Below are positions 8,149-17,398 of a stretch of 64,000 nt of DNA, one piece after another. The position numbers and the translations under genes were made by a program. The notes beneath the pieces are model-generated. The model was not told the origin of the DNA, searched no databases, and was given only the letters and a program-made list of their open reading frames with translations. Position 1 is the stretch's first letter, and each line of letters starts with the position of its first letter. The DNA comes from Candidatus Eremiobacterota bacterium (GTDB taxonomy: Bacteria > Vulcanimicrobiota > Vulcanimicrobiia > Vulcanimicrobiales > Vulcanimicrobiaceae): NCBI GenBank assembly GCA_019240525.1, contig JAFAYE010000001.1:1213300-1277299 (forward strand). Direction: 5' to 3'.

Positions 8149-10878
8149 GCGCGATCGTAAGTTGAGTTTGCGCAACGCAGAAGAGACGTGCTTTTCGACG
8201 GTTCGCAGACTGATGTGCAGCATCCGCGCGATCTCGTCGTTCGAATGGCCCGACGCCGCCAAATCGGCGACCTCCCGCTCGCGCGGTGAGAGTATGGCGG
8301 CGGTGGCGTCGGGTCTCCTCATCTCGACGCGGCGCAAATCGCGAAGCGCTCCGATCGCGCGATAGACGTCACGAGCGCGGGCGGCCTCGCCGCCAAGCTC
8401 GTAACCTAGCGCGGCGAGCCACGGCCAGCCGATCGCCTCAAACGCGGACGCGGCCTCCAACGCGCGTTTTGCCTGATCGGCGCTAACGATGCCGCGCTGA
8501 GCTGCAAATGCATCGAAGAGTGCGAGCCCGGCCTTGTTCACGCGATCCTGCGGGCGCGCGGCAGCGTCGGCAAGCTTTCTGCGCATCAGAAGCACGTCTT
8601 CATTCGCGCCGAACTGCGCCGACGCCAGATAGGCAAACACAAAACGATGCGAGCAAGGCAGAACCGCAGCCAGACGCGCGATCCATGCGGCCGCGTCTTC
8701 CAATTCGCCACGCACGCCGAGCGCCCACGCATACGGTCCGCCGAGCAAGCCGAGTGCGAGGTTCATTCCGTGCGTCGCTCCATAATGCAAGAACGGCTCG
8801 ACGTCGTCGCGGCGAAGAAGCGTAACGTCGCCGGAGCAGATTCCTAACACCAACCGCGCGCCCTTGACGTGAATGTGGATCGCGAAGCTCTGCGTAGACG
8901 CGCGCGCGGCTTCGTCTAGTAGGCGCGTTGCGGTGTCGAAATCGCCTCGCAAGATGTGCTCGATCGCCGATGCCGCCGATGCAAGGCTTTGCTTCGGCTC
9001 GCCGTGCCCGGGCTCGCCATGCAACACGGCTTCAAAATGCCGGCGCGCGAGGTTCGTCTCACCAAAACCGACCGCATCGAGCGCGATCTGGCAGTGCGTG
9101 TGGCGCAAGCGCGACCCCCCGTCATCGAGTCGGCGGGCCGCCTCCAATGCCCGTTCGGTATCCCGACGCCACGATTCGATATCACCGTACATCGCCGCGA
9201 CTTTGAATCGCGTCTGGTAGAAGTGCGTCGCGGTGCGCGCCTCGGCGATCGGCTCGTGGACGCCGCTCAGAAATGCGCGCGCCGAATCGAAATCGAGCGC
9301 TGCCACGCAGTTGAACGCGAGCCGAGCGCGCAGAAGGTCGAGCTTTGCAGCGGGCAGCTTTGGCTCGAGTGCCTCAATGGCCTCACGGAACACTGCCATG
9401 CCCGCAGCCGGATCGCCGGAGTTATATAGCTGCGCGCCGAGTGCAGACGCATTCTCCGCGAAGGCTTCGAGTTCGCCGAGCCGCCAATAGCGATCGCCGG
9501 CCTGGCGCAAGCGTTCGATGCCGGCGTCGAGCTCGTTGAGCGATCCGAGCGCGAGGCCGAGCTTATGCAGGAGGCCGGCCGCCAACGCTTCGCTATCGCC
9601 GTCGGCCAAAGCGCGTTCGTAGTAGAGGATCGCATCGGCCATCGCGCCGATTGCGAACGCACGATCGCCGGCAATCTCCGCATACCTCGCCGAGAGCGCA
9701 CGATTCCCCGCACGCCGCCAATGGTGGGCAAGTTCTACGCTGACAGCGCTTGGATCGGAACTCAGCTCGAGTTCGCGCGCGATCGTCTCGTGCAGCGGGC
9801 GCAGGCGTTCAGCAAGGAGCTCGTCATAGAGCACCTCTTGCGTCAACGCATGACGAAACGCGATCGTACCCTGCGCCTCCGGTGAATCGTAGACCAGCTG
9901 TAACGAGCGCGCGCGCTCGAGCGCCTTCAGTACCTCGTCGCGATCACCGCCCAGCAACGACACCAGACGTTCGATCGAGAAACGCTCGCCAAGAACTGCC
10001 GCCATCGAAAGAATCTCACGCTCTCTGTCGGCAAGCATTGCGGCGCGCGCGAGTACCGCGCCACGCACGGATAGCGGAAGTCTCTTGATGCCCCCGGCAG
10101 CGTCGCGGGCAAGTCCGGCCTTGACGAGCTCTTCGATGAAGAACGGGTTGCCCTGACTACGCCGCACGATGTCGGCAAGCGTTGACGAATCGAGTGCGCC
10201 CTTGTGTGGCATGATTGCCTCGGCCAGCGTGCGGCTCGAACGTTCGTCGAGCGGCATCATGTCGAGCGGTGCGACGCATTCCTTACCGAGCAGCTTCGCA
10301 ACATCGGCAAGCCGCGGATGACTCGCGACCAACTCCTCCGCGCGATACGTTGCAACGACGAGCAATCGACGTCGCCGAATCCGATCCGCGAGATATGTGA
10401 GAAACGCGATCGTCGAACGATCTGCCCAGTGCAGGTCCTCGATGAGCAGGATCGTCGTGCGCCGCAGCGCGCAGCGTGAGAAGGCGCTATCGATCGAATC
10501 GAAGAGCGCGCCGACCGGAAGCGGTTCCTTTTCCGGTTCGACGTACCGCTCGAATGTAAGGCGCTCGATAAGTTCTGCCGCCGCGGCGCTCTCGTGCGCC
10601 GAGCCGCGGACATCGAGCTGCATCAGAAGGTCGCGTAGCGGCGAGAGCGGCGTTTGAACGAATTCGACACAACGGGCGAGCGCACAAAAAGATCGCGTAC
10701 CGGCAATCGCCATCTCGAAATGGCGGAGCAGTCGCGATTTGCCCACGCCGGCTTCTCCGGCGACTAACACGACCCGCCCGTGGCCATCCGCCGCTTCGTG
10801 GCGATGGCCGTTGAGAATGGCCGCTTCTTTGCCGCGGCCGATCAGCTCGCCGCGTGCGTCCGAAGCGAACGGCTTCAC
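8116..10878 (-). CDS. LAL-type LuxR transcriptional regulator with AAA/STAND ATPase
   Basis: A 920-aa MalT/LAL-like regulator. The N-terminal AAA16/STAND ATPase has a Walker A (GEAGVGKS, residues ~42-49) and a Walker B (TILLIEDLHWAD). A long helical TPR-like sensor region fills the middle. The C-terminus is a LuxR DNA-binding HTH (LSPREREVADLAASGHSNDE, then ISLRTVEKHVSSALRKL). Such proteins bind an inducer plus ATP, oligomerise and activate transcription. The start is GTG at 10878. Its neighbour is the GloVer lipoprotein, in convergent orientation. The inducer and targets are unknown. Confidence 0.94.
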   Translation of the reverse strand: MKPFASDARGELIGRGKEAAILNGHRHEAADGHGRVVLVAGEAGVGKSRLLRHFEMAIAGTRSFCALARCVEFVQTPLSPLRDLLMQLDVRGSAHESAAAAELIERLTFERYVEPEKEPLPVGALFDSIDSAFSRCALRRTTILLIEDLHWADRSTIAFLTYLADRIRRRRLLVVATYRAEELVASHPRLADVAKLLGKECVAPLDMMPLDERSSRTLAEAIMPHKGALDSSTLADIVRRSQGNPFFIEELVKAGLARDAAGGIKRLPLSVRGAVLARAAMLADREREILSMAAVLGERFSIERLVSLLGGDRDEVLKALERARSLQLVYDSPEAQGTIAFRHALTQEVLYDELLAERLRPLHETIARELELSSDPSAVSVELAHHWRRAGNRALSARYAEIAGDRAFAIGAMADAILYYERALADGDSEALAAGLLHKLGLALGSLNELDAGIERLRQAGDRYWRLGELEAFAENASALGAQLYNSGDPAAGMAVFREAIEALEPKLPAAKLDLLRARLAFNCVAALDFDSARAFLSGVHEPIAEARTATHFYQTRFKVAAMYGDIESWRRDTERALEAARRLDDGGSRLRHTHCQIALDAVGFGETNLARRHFEAVLHGEPGHGEPKQSLASAASAIEHILRGDFDTATRLLDEAARASTQSFAIHIHVKGARLVLGICSGDVTLLRRDDVEPFLHYGATHGMNLALGLLGGPYAWALGVRGELEDAAAWIARLAAVLPCSHRFVFAYLASAQFGANEDVLLMRRKLADAAARPQDRVNKAGLALFDAFAAQRGIVSADQAKRALEAASAFEAIGWPWLAALGYELGGEAARARDVYRAIGALRDLRRVEMRRPDATAAILSPREREVADLAASGHSNDEIARMLHISLRTVEKHVSSALRKLNLRSRVQLGVLLARP

Positions 10879-11075
10879 GCTACTAGCGCGAACCGTCGTA
10901 TCATGCCCAGGAAGTTACGAACCTACCGGTGTTGTCCTTTACACATCGGCCGATCCCGGCTCGCACTGCGGGCTAAATCTTCCTTAGTCGATCGGCCAGG
11001 GAACAAAGCGCCAAAAGGATGATACGCCAAGTGGCGGGTTTCATCGCAGTGACCGATTCGCGCAGTCAATGGGTT

Positions 11076-11693
11076 TCAATGGGTTCCGTCATCGTTCTGC
11101 ACCGCCGCAACAAGCTTACCGTCGCGGAAAATAACGAGCAGGCGGTGTGCCGGGTCACCGTTCTTTGGGTCGGCCAGGAGTTCAAACATGGTTAGGCCGC
11201 ATTGGTGCGTGCGCGGTGCACGAGGAAAGGAGGCCTCACTGAGCCCATCGATCACGCGCGCATATGGTATCATCTTGCCGGCCTCGAGGCCGAGCGTCTT
11301 CGCCTGAGCCGAAACCACAAAGCCAAAATCTTGGCTCTCCGGACCATTCCCGTCGAATCCCACGATTCCGGGAGCCTCGATTTCGGCGCTAAAGACCAAG
11401 TATCCGTGCTGGTCGCTCGTGAGTACAGTCCCCAAGTCATGGGTAGGGCGCGTTAGCTCGAGCGGTGCAAGCTGGGCGAATGGCACCGTGAACGGCGTAA
11501 CGGCCTTTCCTTCCGGCGGATTCCAGGGCGCTACATGGACCTGAATGCAAGACAACACCGGATTGTTGCGCGCGAAGGCAATCCAGCGCGGCACCAGTGG
11601 GCTTCGATACGGCGTGCTACTCGGCTCAGTCGCGCTCGATTGGGAACAAATCGCGACGGTCATCAGAAAAGCGGCACAAGCGCGTATCATCAT
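11076..11693 (-). CDS. Exported protein of unknown function
   Basis: A 205-aa protein with an N-terminal signal peptide (MMIRACAAFLMTVAICSQSSA). No family is recognised. The mature part is beta-rich with two Cys residues (LSCIQVHV and HQCGLTMF) and ends in LLVIFRDGKLVAAVQNDDG. It may be a small periplasmic beta-sandwich protein. There is no strong ribosome binding site. The 197 bp between it and the LAL regulator upstream hold nothing I recognise apart from a short direct repeat near 11067-11088. It is divergent from the decayed ATPase remnant. Confidence 0.7.
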   Translation of the reverse strand: MMIRACAAFLMTVAICSQSSATEPSSTPYRSPLVPRWIAFARNNPVLSCIQVHVAPWNPPEGKAVTPFTVPFAQLAPLELTRPTHDLGTVLTSDQHGYLVFSAEIEAPGIVGFDGNGPESQDFGFVVSAQAKTLGLEAGKMIPYARVIDGLSEASFPRAPRTHQCGLTMFELLADPKNGDPAHRLLVIFRDGKLVAAVQNDDGTH

Positions 11694-11714
11694 TATCGTT
11701 GCTTCCCGGCGCTG

Positions 11715-12126
11715 CGGCTAAGGTCCTTAAGTGAAGAAGTGATTTTCGAATGCAAACCAACAGCGGGCCACGTTGCCATCTTGAAACCCCTTAGGCAAGG
11801 AGATGTGCACGGAATTGCGTTGAGGCACTCCAGCGGAGGGCGTGACCGCTATATGCTGCCGAAGCGCTGCTAACGCTCGCAAAGGCAATCGGTGCTGACT
11901 CTTTGGTTACATCAGTGAACTTGGCTTTAGAGGAAACGCGTACCACTCAGGTGACGCCGACGCGGCGCTGCAAATAACGGCCGAAGTAGTCGCGAGCTGC
12001 CGGGCGGAAAATCAGCCAAGAGCTGCCTTTACGCTCTCCGACATGGCCGAGTACCTCGTTACATTAGTCGATACGATGAAGCGCGCGCGCATCCAAACGA
12101 GGCAGTGGAAATGGCTCACTGGCTAA
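11715..12126 (+). pseudogene. Decayed remnant of an XRE-STAND ATPase paralogue (TPR region)
   Basis: No intact gene occupies 11694-12306, but broken frames on the plus strand resemble the C-terminal helical region of the two XRE-STAND ATPases in this window. One frame (11724-11850) gives GDVHGIALRHSSGGRDRY. A second (11847-11936) gives AAEALLTLAKAIGADSL, which matches TEALRLAKVLGADRL of the gene at 13477. A third (11933-12126) gives GDADAALQITAEVVASCR and then LSDMAEYLVTL; these match GDAAAAQQLQSELLAS and LNQMATYLIGL there, and LSNMAAYLIAL of the gene at 25636. At least two frameshifts are needed and the P-loop and HTH parts are absent. The similarity was judged by eye. Confidence 0.55.
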
Positions 12127-12306
12127 GATTAGCATATCCTTGCTCAATCGCTCCGACATCTTGTCTCGAGCGCGCTGCTTCGGCCCGGCGATGAAACGTT
12201 GAAGCGCCGTTTGGCTTTTACGTGCGCGCTATTTCGGTTTAGGCTTCGTTGAAGCTCAATTGGTTAATTTGGCGAGGTCGAGTCAATGATGCCGACAAGC
12301 TGCGCT

Positions 12307-13344
12307 TTAGGGGATAAGTGGCGGAGTTACGGCTACACCTATGGGGCCACCACCTACGGTAATGCTGTTTTCCGGCGTCCCGCCTGCCGGAAAGTCGTAT
12401 TCATCTGCAAAGCCGTTGCTTCCCGGAAGTTGCGTCGCGTAAAAATCGCTTCCCGAAGCCAAGAAAGCAAAAGAATTCGGGAAAGAACCCGACGTCGTCA
12501 AAGGTGTCGTCGAGACGGGGCTGCCAAGAGCGCCCTTGTGCGGGGGGCTATAGGCGTAAACGGTATCAGCCCCTGCATCGAGCACGGCTATCTGATCTGC
12601 TTTGTCGATCTGGATACTATAAACGGCTTTGAGAGTATTTGCAGTTGTGAGCATTACAATTTTCTTTGCATTGCAGCCGCCTTTGACTTCAGCTATCGGA
12701 TTTTGGCTAAGGCTGGCAATGTATAGATTCCCTTTATCGTCGAACGCGCCGCTTTGCGGCAACAATAAACTGGAAGCGACGAGCGTTAGGCATGCCTGTG
12801 TCGAGTTGGCCGGGTAGAAGGCGATGCTGCCGGAGTTCAACGAGCAGCTTGATGCCGTGCAACTACTGTTCACGACCGCAACGAGACCCTTTTTCGAAAT
12901 TGCGACGCCTTGAGGGTAGTATCCCGTATCGTTTAAGATCAGCTTCGGACTTCCCGTATAAGGAGGTGCGTAGACGAGGACGTTTGAGGCGTCGGAGTTC
13001 GCGATGTACAGGTTATCTTGAGTGTCAGTCGCAATCCCTTGCGGGTAGCTCAAGCCTGTGATTTGTCCGACCATCTTGTTCTTGCCCGATTGCAGGTAGA
13101 TGTCAACGACATTCCCAGACTCGTCCGACACGAATATCAGCGGCTTTCCTTTGGCATCGTGGCGGAAAAAGTTGGCAGTTCGTATCGGGCGCTCAGAAGC
13201 GACCAACTGTTGGCGAGACAGCATACTATTAGGAATTTGGGGAACCGTTGGCGCCACTAGCGGACTGCCGCCGGAGCATCCGGCTAGGAGCGTCAAGGCG
13301 ATGGATGTCTTGAGCGCGCGACGCAGACTGATGGAAATGCGCAT
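12307..13344 (-). CDS. Beta-propeller (NHL/YVTN-like) lipoprotein
   Basis: A 345-aa exported protein with a lipobox (ALTLLAGC, Cys at about residue 23). The mature part has repeated propeller blades with the pattern YPQGIATD..NLYIANSDASNVLVYAPPYTG, then YPQGVAISKKG and similar. It probably sits on the periplasmic side of a membrane. Some propellers of this kind bind sugars or lactones, but no catalytic signature is visible. The start at 13344 was chosen over longer options because it gives the signal peptide and has GAGG about 8 nt upstream. It is divergent from the XRE-STAND ATPase gene, across 132 bp. Confidence 0.85.
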   Translation of the reverse strand: MRISISLRRALKTSIALTLLAGCSGGSPLVAPTVPQIPNSMLSRQQLVASERPIRTANFFRHDAKGKPLIFVSDESGNVVDIYLQSGKNKMVGQITGLSYPQGIATDTQDNLYIANSDASNVLVYAPPYTGSPKLILNDTGYYPQGVAISKKGLVAVVNSSCTASSCSLNSGSIAFYPANSTQACLTLVASSLLLPQSGAFDDKGNLYIASLSQNPIAEVKGGCNAKKIVMLTTANTLKAVYSIQIDKADQIAVLDAGADTVYAYSPPHKGALGSPVSTTPLTTSGSFPNSFAFLASGSDFYATQLPGSNGFADEYDFPAGGTPENSITVGGGPIGVAVTPPLIP

Positions 13345-13476
13345 GTTTAAATCCTCACAAGTTTGGAACCGATGGCGTAGCCGTGAGCCGCTTGTTATTG
13401 TCCGCTTACAGGATGAAGAGGTACAGGCACAAGTGTACAAGTTATCCGCACAAATGCGAACGAGGCCCACCGCCGA

Positions 13477-16065
13477 ATGGAGCTGGGCATGGAGGCCGCG
13501 GGTCGACCTGACTTTGGGACGCTGCTGAAGCAGTTTCGCCTTAGCGCGGGCATGACGCAGCACGAGCTAGCGGAACGGGCCAATCTCAGCGTGGAAGCGA
13601 TAGGCGCCCTAGAACGAGGGGCCCGAACCCGGCCCCAGCGGGAAACGTTAGTTTTGCTTGGGTGTGCCCTTCAGCTGTCGCCGGAACGCCAGCAGCTTCT
13701 GACAAGCGCAGTCGGCGCCGCACACCCGCCTCGCCGACGCGACCGCACCGGTGCAATGAGCGCACCGCTGCTACGCATAGTCCGACCAAACACCCGAGTT
13801 TCCCGTAATCATAACCTCCCTCAGCAACTTACATCGTTCATTGGGCGACAGCAAGAGATCGATGAGATCGGTGCGTTGCTTTCTAAGCACCGCCTTGTCA
13901 CAATCGTCGGAGCGGGCGGAGTCGGGAAGACGCGAGCTGCGATTGAGCTGGCACACAACGTGGTCGCGGCCTTCTCCGACGGCGCGTGGCTCGTCGAGCT
14001 TGCCTCGCTGGCACACGAAGGGCTGGTGGATGCCGCCGTTTTGTCGGCTGTGCGCCTTCCTACGAGCACCGCAGCCGCGCTTGAGGCCGCGATCGCATAT
14101 CTCAGGACACGGCGCCTTCTCCTGATCTTGGACAACTGCGAGCACGTCATCAATCGGGCTCGCCACGTCGCGGCTAGCATCGTTGAGGCGTGTCCGGGCG
14201 TACACATTCTCGCGGCGAGTCGCCAGGCATTCGAGATTGCTGGCGAACGAGTCTATCGCTTGCCCTCGCTTTCGGTCGCACCGGATACGTGCCGAACCGC
14301 GCACGAGGCGCTTTCGCACGCCAGCGTTGCGTTGTTCGTCGATCGGGCACGTGAATCGCAGTCCACCTTCGCCTTGAGTGACGACAACGCGTTCGACGTC
14401 GCAGACATCGCCCGGCGCCTCGATGGCATTCCACTTGCGATCGAACTTGCGGCCGCACGCGCGAACGTGCTTGGCGCGCGCCAAATCGCCAAGCTTCTCG
14501 ATCAGCGCTTTCGCTTGCTCAATCACGCGAATCCCGGAGTATTGCCGCGGCACCAGACGATGACCGCCCTGATCGACTGGAGCTACGATCTACTGACCCC
14601 ACGGGAACAGCGGTTTTTCGAGGCACTCTCCGTCTTCGCTAGTGGCTGCACGCTGGAGGCGGCTGCCGCCGTTTGCGGGGTAGAGGGAGAAGACGACGTC
14701 GACATCGTCAACCTTATCTCGTCGCTGGTTACGAAGTCGTTGTTGGTCGCAGAATCGGTCAGCAGCGAGCACCGCTATCGCCTTTTAGAATCGTCGCGGC
14801 AATATGCGTTGGGCAAGTTGGTCGCGAGTGGCGCGCGGGAGGAAGTAGCGGGTCGTCATGCCCGGTTTTACGTGGAGTTTGCGGAACACTTGGAACGCCA
14901 TTGGGGAACGATGCGCGATAGCGATTGGCTAGTGCCGACGAAGCCCGAACTAGAGAACTGGCGAACAGTGTTTGAATGGACGCTTTCGAAACGGAATGAC
15001 ATCACTTTGGGGCAACGTCTGGCTGCCTCAGGGCACGTCGTGGGTTGGTGCTTTCCGCAGGTCGAGACCCGGCGTTGGATGCGAGTGGCGTTCGAGTCGG
15101 CGGACGCTACTACCCCGCGTGGACTATTAGCACGCCTCGAACATGCGGAGGCGGACCACGCCAGGCAGCGAGGGGCATGGACCGAGTCACTTGCCGCGGC
15201 CGAACGGGCACTCGCACTCTATTGCGAACTAGGCGACAGCGCGGGCAGCGCCTGGGCCCAAAGCTTGGCGGGCGGAGCTTTGGCGCTTCTAGAGAGGCCT
15301 ATGGAAGCGGAGCCATTGCTACAAGAGGCCTTAAAATCAGCGCACGGGAGGGGCGATCTGCGCTTGACCGCTACCGTTCTTCAGCAAATGGGGTGGGTAA
15401 AGAGCATCGCCGGCAATTTAGGCGCGGCACGCGAGTGCCTTACGGAAGCATTGCGCCTCGCGAAGGTCTTAGGCGCGGATCGTTTATGGACAGCCATAAT
15501 GGGAGCATTGGCCGAGAACGAATTTCTTTCTGGCGATGCAGCGGCGGCGCAACAACTGCAATCGGAGCTTCTGGCGAGCATTCGCCCCATGACCTCGTGG
15601 GGCAATGGCATTGCGGCGAACCTTAATCAGATGGCTACGTACCTGATCGGATTAGCTCGGTACGGTGACGCCAAGGCACATGCAGATGAGGCCCTTGAGC
15701 TTGCCAGCGGGCTCGGACTCTCGGTTATGGTCCTACTAGCACTGCACCATCTCACAGCGGTAGCGCTCTTCCGCTCACGAAATGACCAATGCGGTGCTGC
15801 GGCTTATGGGGGGATTGCTCGGCTCCTCGGCTTCATCGATTCTCGGCGCACCGCTTTGGGGATTTCAAAGCACTACGGCGTGCCGCATCAGTATGATGAT
15901 TTAATTAACGTTCTTCACGATGTCATCGAGGCCGGCGAACTTGGGCGTCTGCTAGCTTTAGGCGCGACGATGACCGAAGACGAGGCAATCGTACAGGCGC
16001 GTGCCTTCGGCTGCGATGCAAGAGCCGATGATACACAAAATTCTCAAGGTGGCGGGAGCGTGTAG
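13477..16065 (+). CDS. XRE-family HTH regulator fused to NB-ARC/STAND ATPase and TPR domain
   Basis: An 862-aa predicted signal-transducing ATPase. The N-terminal XRE/Cro HTH (residues ~14-70) reads LLKQFRLSAGMTQHELAERA. It is followed by a STAND NTPase with P-loop GAGGVGKT (~145-152) and Walker B LLLILDNCEH (~214-223). The C-terminal half is TPR-like helices. The NTPase core and TPR part resemble the AfsR/SARP-associated ATPases. It is probably a transcription factor that switches on ligand binding. A paralogue lies at 25636-28149. The last five codons run into the convergent tRNA-Sec gene (overlap 16050-16065). There is no clear SD, so the start is approximate. Confidence 0.92.
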   Translation: MELGMEAAGRPDFGTLLKQFRLSAGMTQHELAERANLSVEAIGALERGARTRPQRETLVLLGCALQLSPERQQLLTSAVGAAHPPRRRDRTGAMSAPLLRIVRPNTRVSRNHNLPQQLTSFIGRQQEIDEIGALLSKHRLVTIVGAGGVGKTRAAIELAHNVVAAFSDGAWLVELASLAHEGLVDAAVLSAVRLPTSTAAALEAAIAYLRTRRLLLILDNCEHVINRARHVAASIVEACPGVHILAASRQAFEIAGERVYRLPSLSVAPDTCRTAHEALSHASVALFVDRARESQSTFALSDDNAFDVADIARRLDGIPLAIELAAARANVLGARQIAKLLDQRFRLLNHANPGVLPRHQTMTALIDWSYDLLTPREQRFFEALSVFASGCTLEAAAAVCGVEGEDDVDIVNLISSLVTKSLLVAESVSSEHRYRLLESSRQYALGKLVASGAREEVAGRHARFYVEFAEHLERHWGTMRDSDWLVPTKPELENWRTVFEWTLSKRNDITLGQRLAASGHVVGWCFPQVETRRWMRVAFESADATTPRGLLARLEHAEADHARQRGAWTESLAAAERALALYCELGDSAGSAWAQSLAGGALALLERPMEAEPLLQEALKSAHGRGDLRLTATVLQQMGWVKSIAGNLGAARECLTEALRLAKVLGADRLWTAIMGALAENEFLSGDAAAAQQLQSELLASIRPMTSWGNGIAANLNQMATYLIGLARYGDAKAHADEALELASGLGLSVMVLLALHHLTAVALFRSRNDQCGAAAYGGIARLLGFIDSRRTALGISKHYGVPHQYDDLINVLHDVIEAGELGRLLALGATMTEDEAIVQARAFGCDARADDTQNSQGGGSV

Positions 16066-16143
16066 GAATCGAACCTACCAGTCGCCTTGCGACGACCTCA
16101 GCGATTTTGAAGACCGTGCGAACCACCAGATTCGTACGCTCCC
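16050..16143 (-). tRNA. selC: tRNA-Sec, anticodon TCA
   Basis: A 94-nt selenocysteine tRNA including an encoded CCA (16050-16052). Diagnostic features are an 8-bp acceptor stem (GGGAGCGT paired with ACGCTCCC), a 6-bp D stem with a 4-nt loop, anticodon loop CTTCAAA with UCA reading UGA, a long variable arm with a GTCG/CGAC stem, and a 5-bp T arm (GTAGG, loop TTCGATT, CCTAC) followed by discriminator G. The anticodon stem contains a G-T pair and a possible A-C mismatch. Its 3' end lies inside the last codons of the convergent XRE-STAND ATPase gene. It fits with selA and selB in the same window. Confidence 0.95.
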
Positions 16144-16354
16144 ACGAGCAAGAAAGATCCTGACGGCGCGGACTTACTCAAACAGCGTTAGCATCAGTCT
16201 ACTAAATTGCGTCGCCGGCTTCGCAGGACCTGTTGCAACCCAACAAAGTGGCGATACGTTCCCCCGCGCTGAAGCTTAAAGATGTTAACGAATCCGCCTT
16301 TTACGAGGCTGGCTCGGATACCATCTAGAAACGGCTTAAACGGCAACGCAGAAA

Positions 16355-17104
16355 ATGAAGTCAAAATTTTTTCAGCTTGTATTGTTTTTGTTCGCTCCGC
16401 TGGTGCTCGGTGCCACGGTATCGGGCTCCGACTGTCCGCAGTGCGGGGGAGTGGAGCGGTGGAGTGTCAAGGTCCTCACGGCGGCCAATACTTCAAGCAT
16501 CGACTTCAGCCCCCAAACTGCCCTTGTGAGTGCCCTGGGGGAACTGAGCCCACCGACTTCGCTACTCGAGACCGCTCACGTTGCACCCTACGAACTCGAA
16601 AAATTTACGATCGATGGTTGCCTCTTTTTCGTCCGCCAAGAAACCGATGCCGATTATCACCTGGCATTGGCCGACCTGGCGCAAGCAAACGACACACTGA
16701 TAGCAGAAATTCCAGACGCCGCTTGCGCCGACGTATGCGAGACGCCCTTCGCTAAGAACTACACGGACGCCTTAAACGCCCTCTTGACGGATCCACAGAT
16801 GCCCCGCCCTGCTTCCTTAGCAGTGCTGCAAGTGCGGCAAAAGACTTTGAGCGCAACCACTACCGCGTCCGCAATGGCCGCATACCGCACGTCGCTGGCG
16901 ACGAGTTACCTACAGAACCCCCGAAGGGTTGAGCTGAGCGGGGTAGGTTTTTTCGATTTTCCCCACGGCCAGGTTGGCAAAGCTCCAAATGCCTTCGAAA
17001 TACATCCCGTACTCTCGTTTAAGTATCTGCAGGGAACCTGTACTCCCCCTGATGCGCAACATCTCAACGCCTGGATCATGCACGCACTCCCGACGAGTGA
17101 TTAA
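16355..17104 (+). CDS. Secreted protein of unknown function with GVGFFDFPHGQ...NAFEIHPVL motif
   Basis: A 249-aa exported protein with a signal peptide (MKSKFFQLVLFLFAPLVLGA). Early Cys residues form CPQC, and two further Cys lie in ACADVCETPF. The C-terminal block GVGFFDFPHGQVGKAPNAFE followed by IHPVLSF recurs in many secreted hypothetical proteins of soil bacteria. It is His/Glu-bearing and could be a metal site, but no activity is established. Central residues (HLALADLAQANDTLIAEIP) belong to the same conserved core. The 211 bp between tRNA-Sec and this gene hold nothing recognisable. The ribosome binding site is weak. Confidence 0.75.
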   Translation: MKSKFFQLVLFLFAPLVLGATVSGSDCPQCGGVERWSVKVLTAANTSSIDFSPQTALVSALGELSPPTSLLETAHVAPYELEKFTIDGCLFFVRQETDADYHLALADLAQANDTLIAEIPDAACADVCETPFAKNYTDALNALLTDPQMPRPASLAVLQVRQKTLSATTTASAMAAYRTSLATSYLQNPRRVELSGVGFFDFPHGQVGKAPNAFEIHPVLSFKYLQGTCTPPDAQHLNAWIMHALPTSD

Positions 17105-17123
17105 GAAATCGCCCGCGCAGAAT

Positions 17124-17384
17124 TTAGTCTTCCATTTTCACGCTCTGCCCTCGACTCTCGCCACCGCTGCTGCGCGGCTCAGAATCGCGGGAGCCACCAT
17201 CCTCGCCGGTGGTGCTTACGTCGACTTCGAGCAACGTCAATGCGTCCGATCGGTCTGATTCCTCCACACCGTCGAGCAGAATATCGACGGGCCCGGAATA
17301 ACCGGCGGGATAGGAGCGGCGAACCGTTGCGACCGCACCCGTACTCAAGATAACGCGATCGCCTTCGCGCAAAGCTCGTTCCAT
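17124..17384 (-). CDS. Small acidic-tailed protein, possible SH3-like barrel
   Basis: An 86-aa protein. The first half (REGDRVILSTGAVATVRRSY, then SGPVDILLDGVEES) has the spacing of a small SH3/KOW-like beta-barrel. The second half is a low-complexity Ser/Gly/Glu/Asp tail that is probably disordered. No catalytic residues are visible and no family is assigned. AAGGAG lies 5 nt before the ATG. It lies 14 bp downstream of the Pro-rich exported-protein gene on the same strand, so the two may share a transcript. Confidence 0.6.
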   Translation of the reverse strand: MERALREGDRVILSTGAVATVRRSYPAGYSGPVDILLDGVEESDRSDALTLLEVDVSTTGEDGGSRDSEPRSSGGESRGQSVKMED

Positions 17385-17398
17385 AGTTACTCCTTACG

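Noticed and set aside
11000-16050. Attachment-site duplication of the tRNA-Sec 3' end marking an integrated island
   Set aside because: I found no second copy of the tRNA end in the window and no integrase gene.
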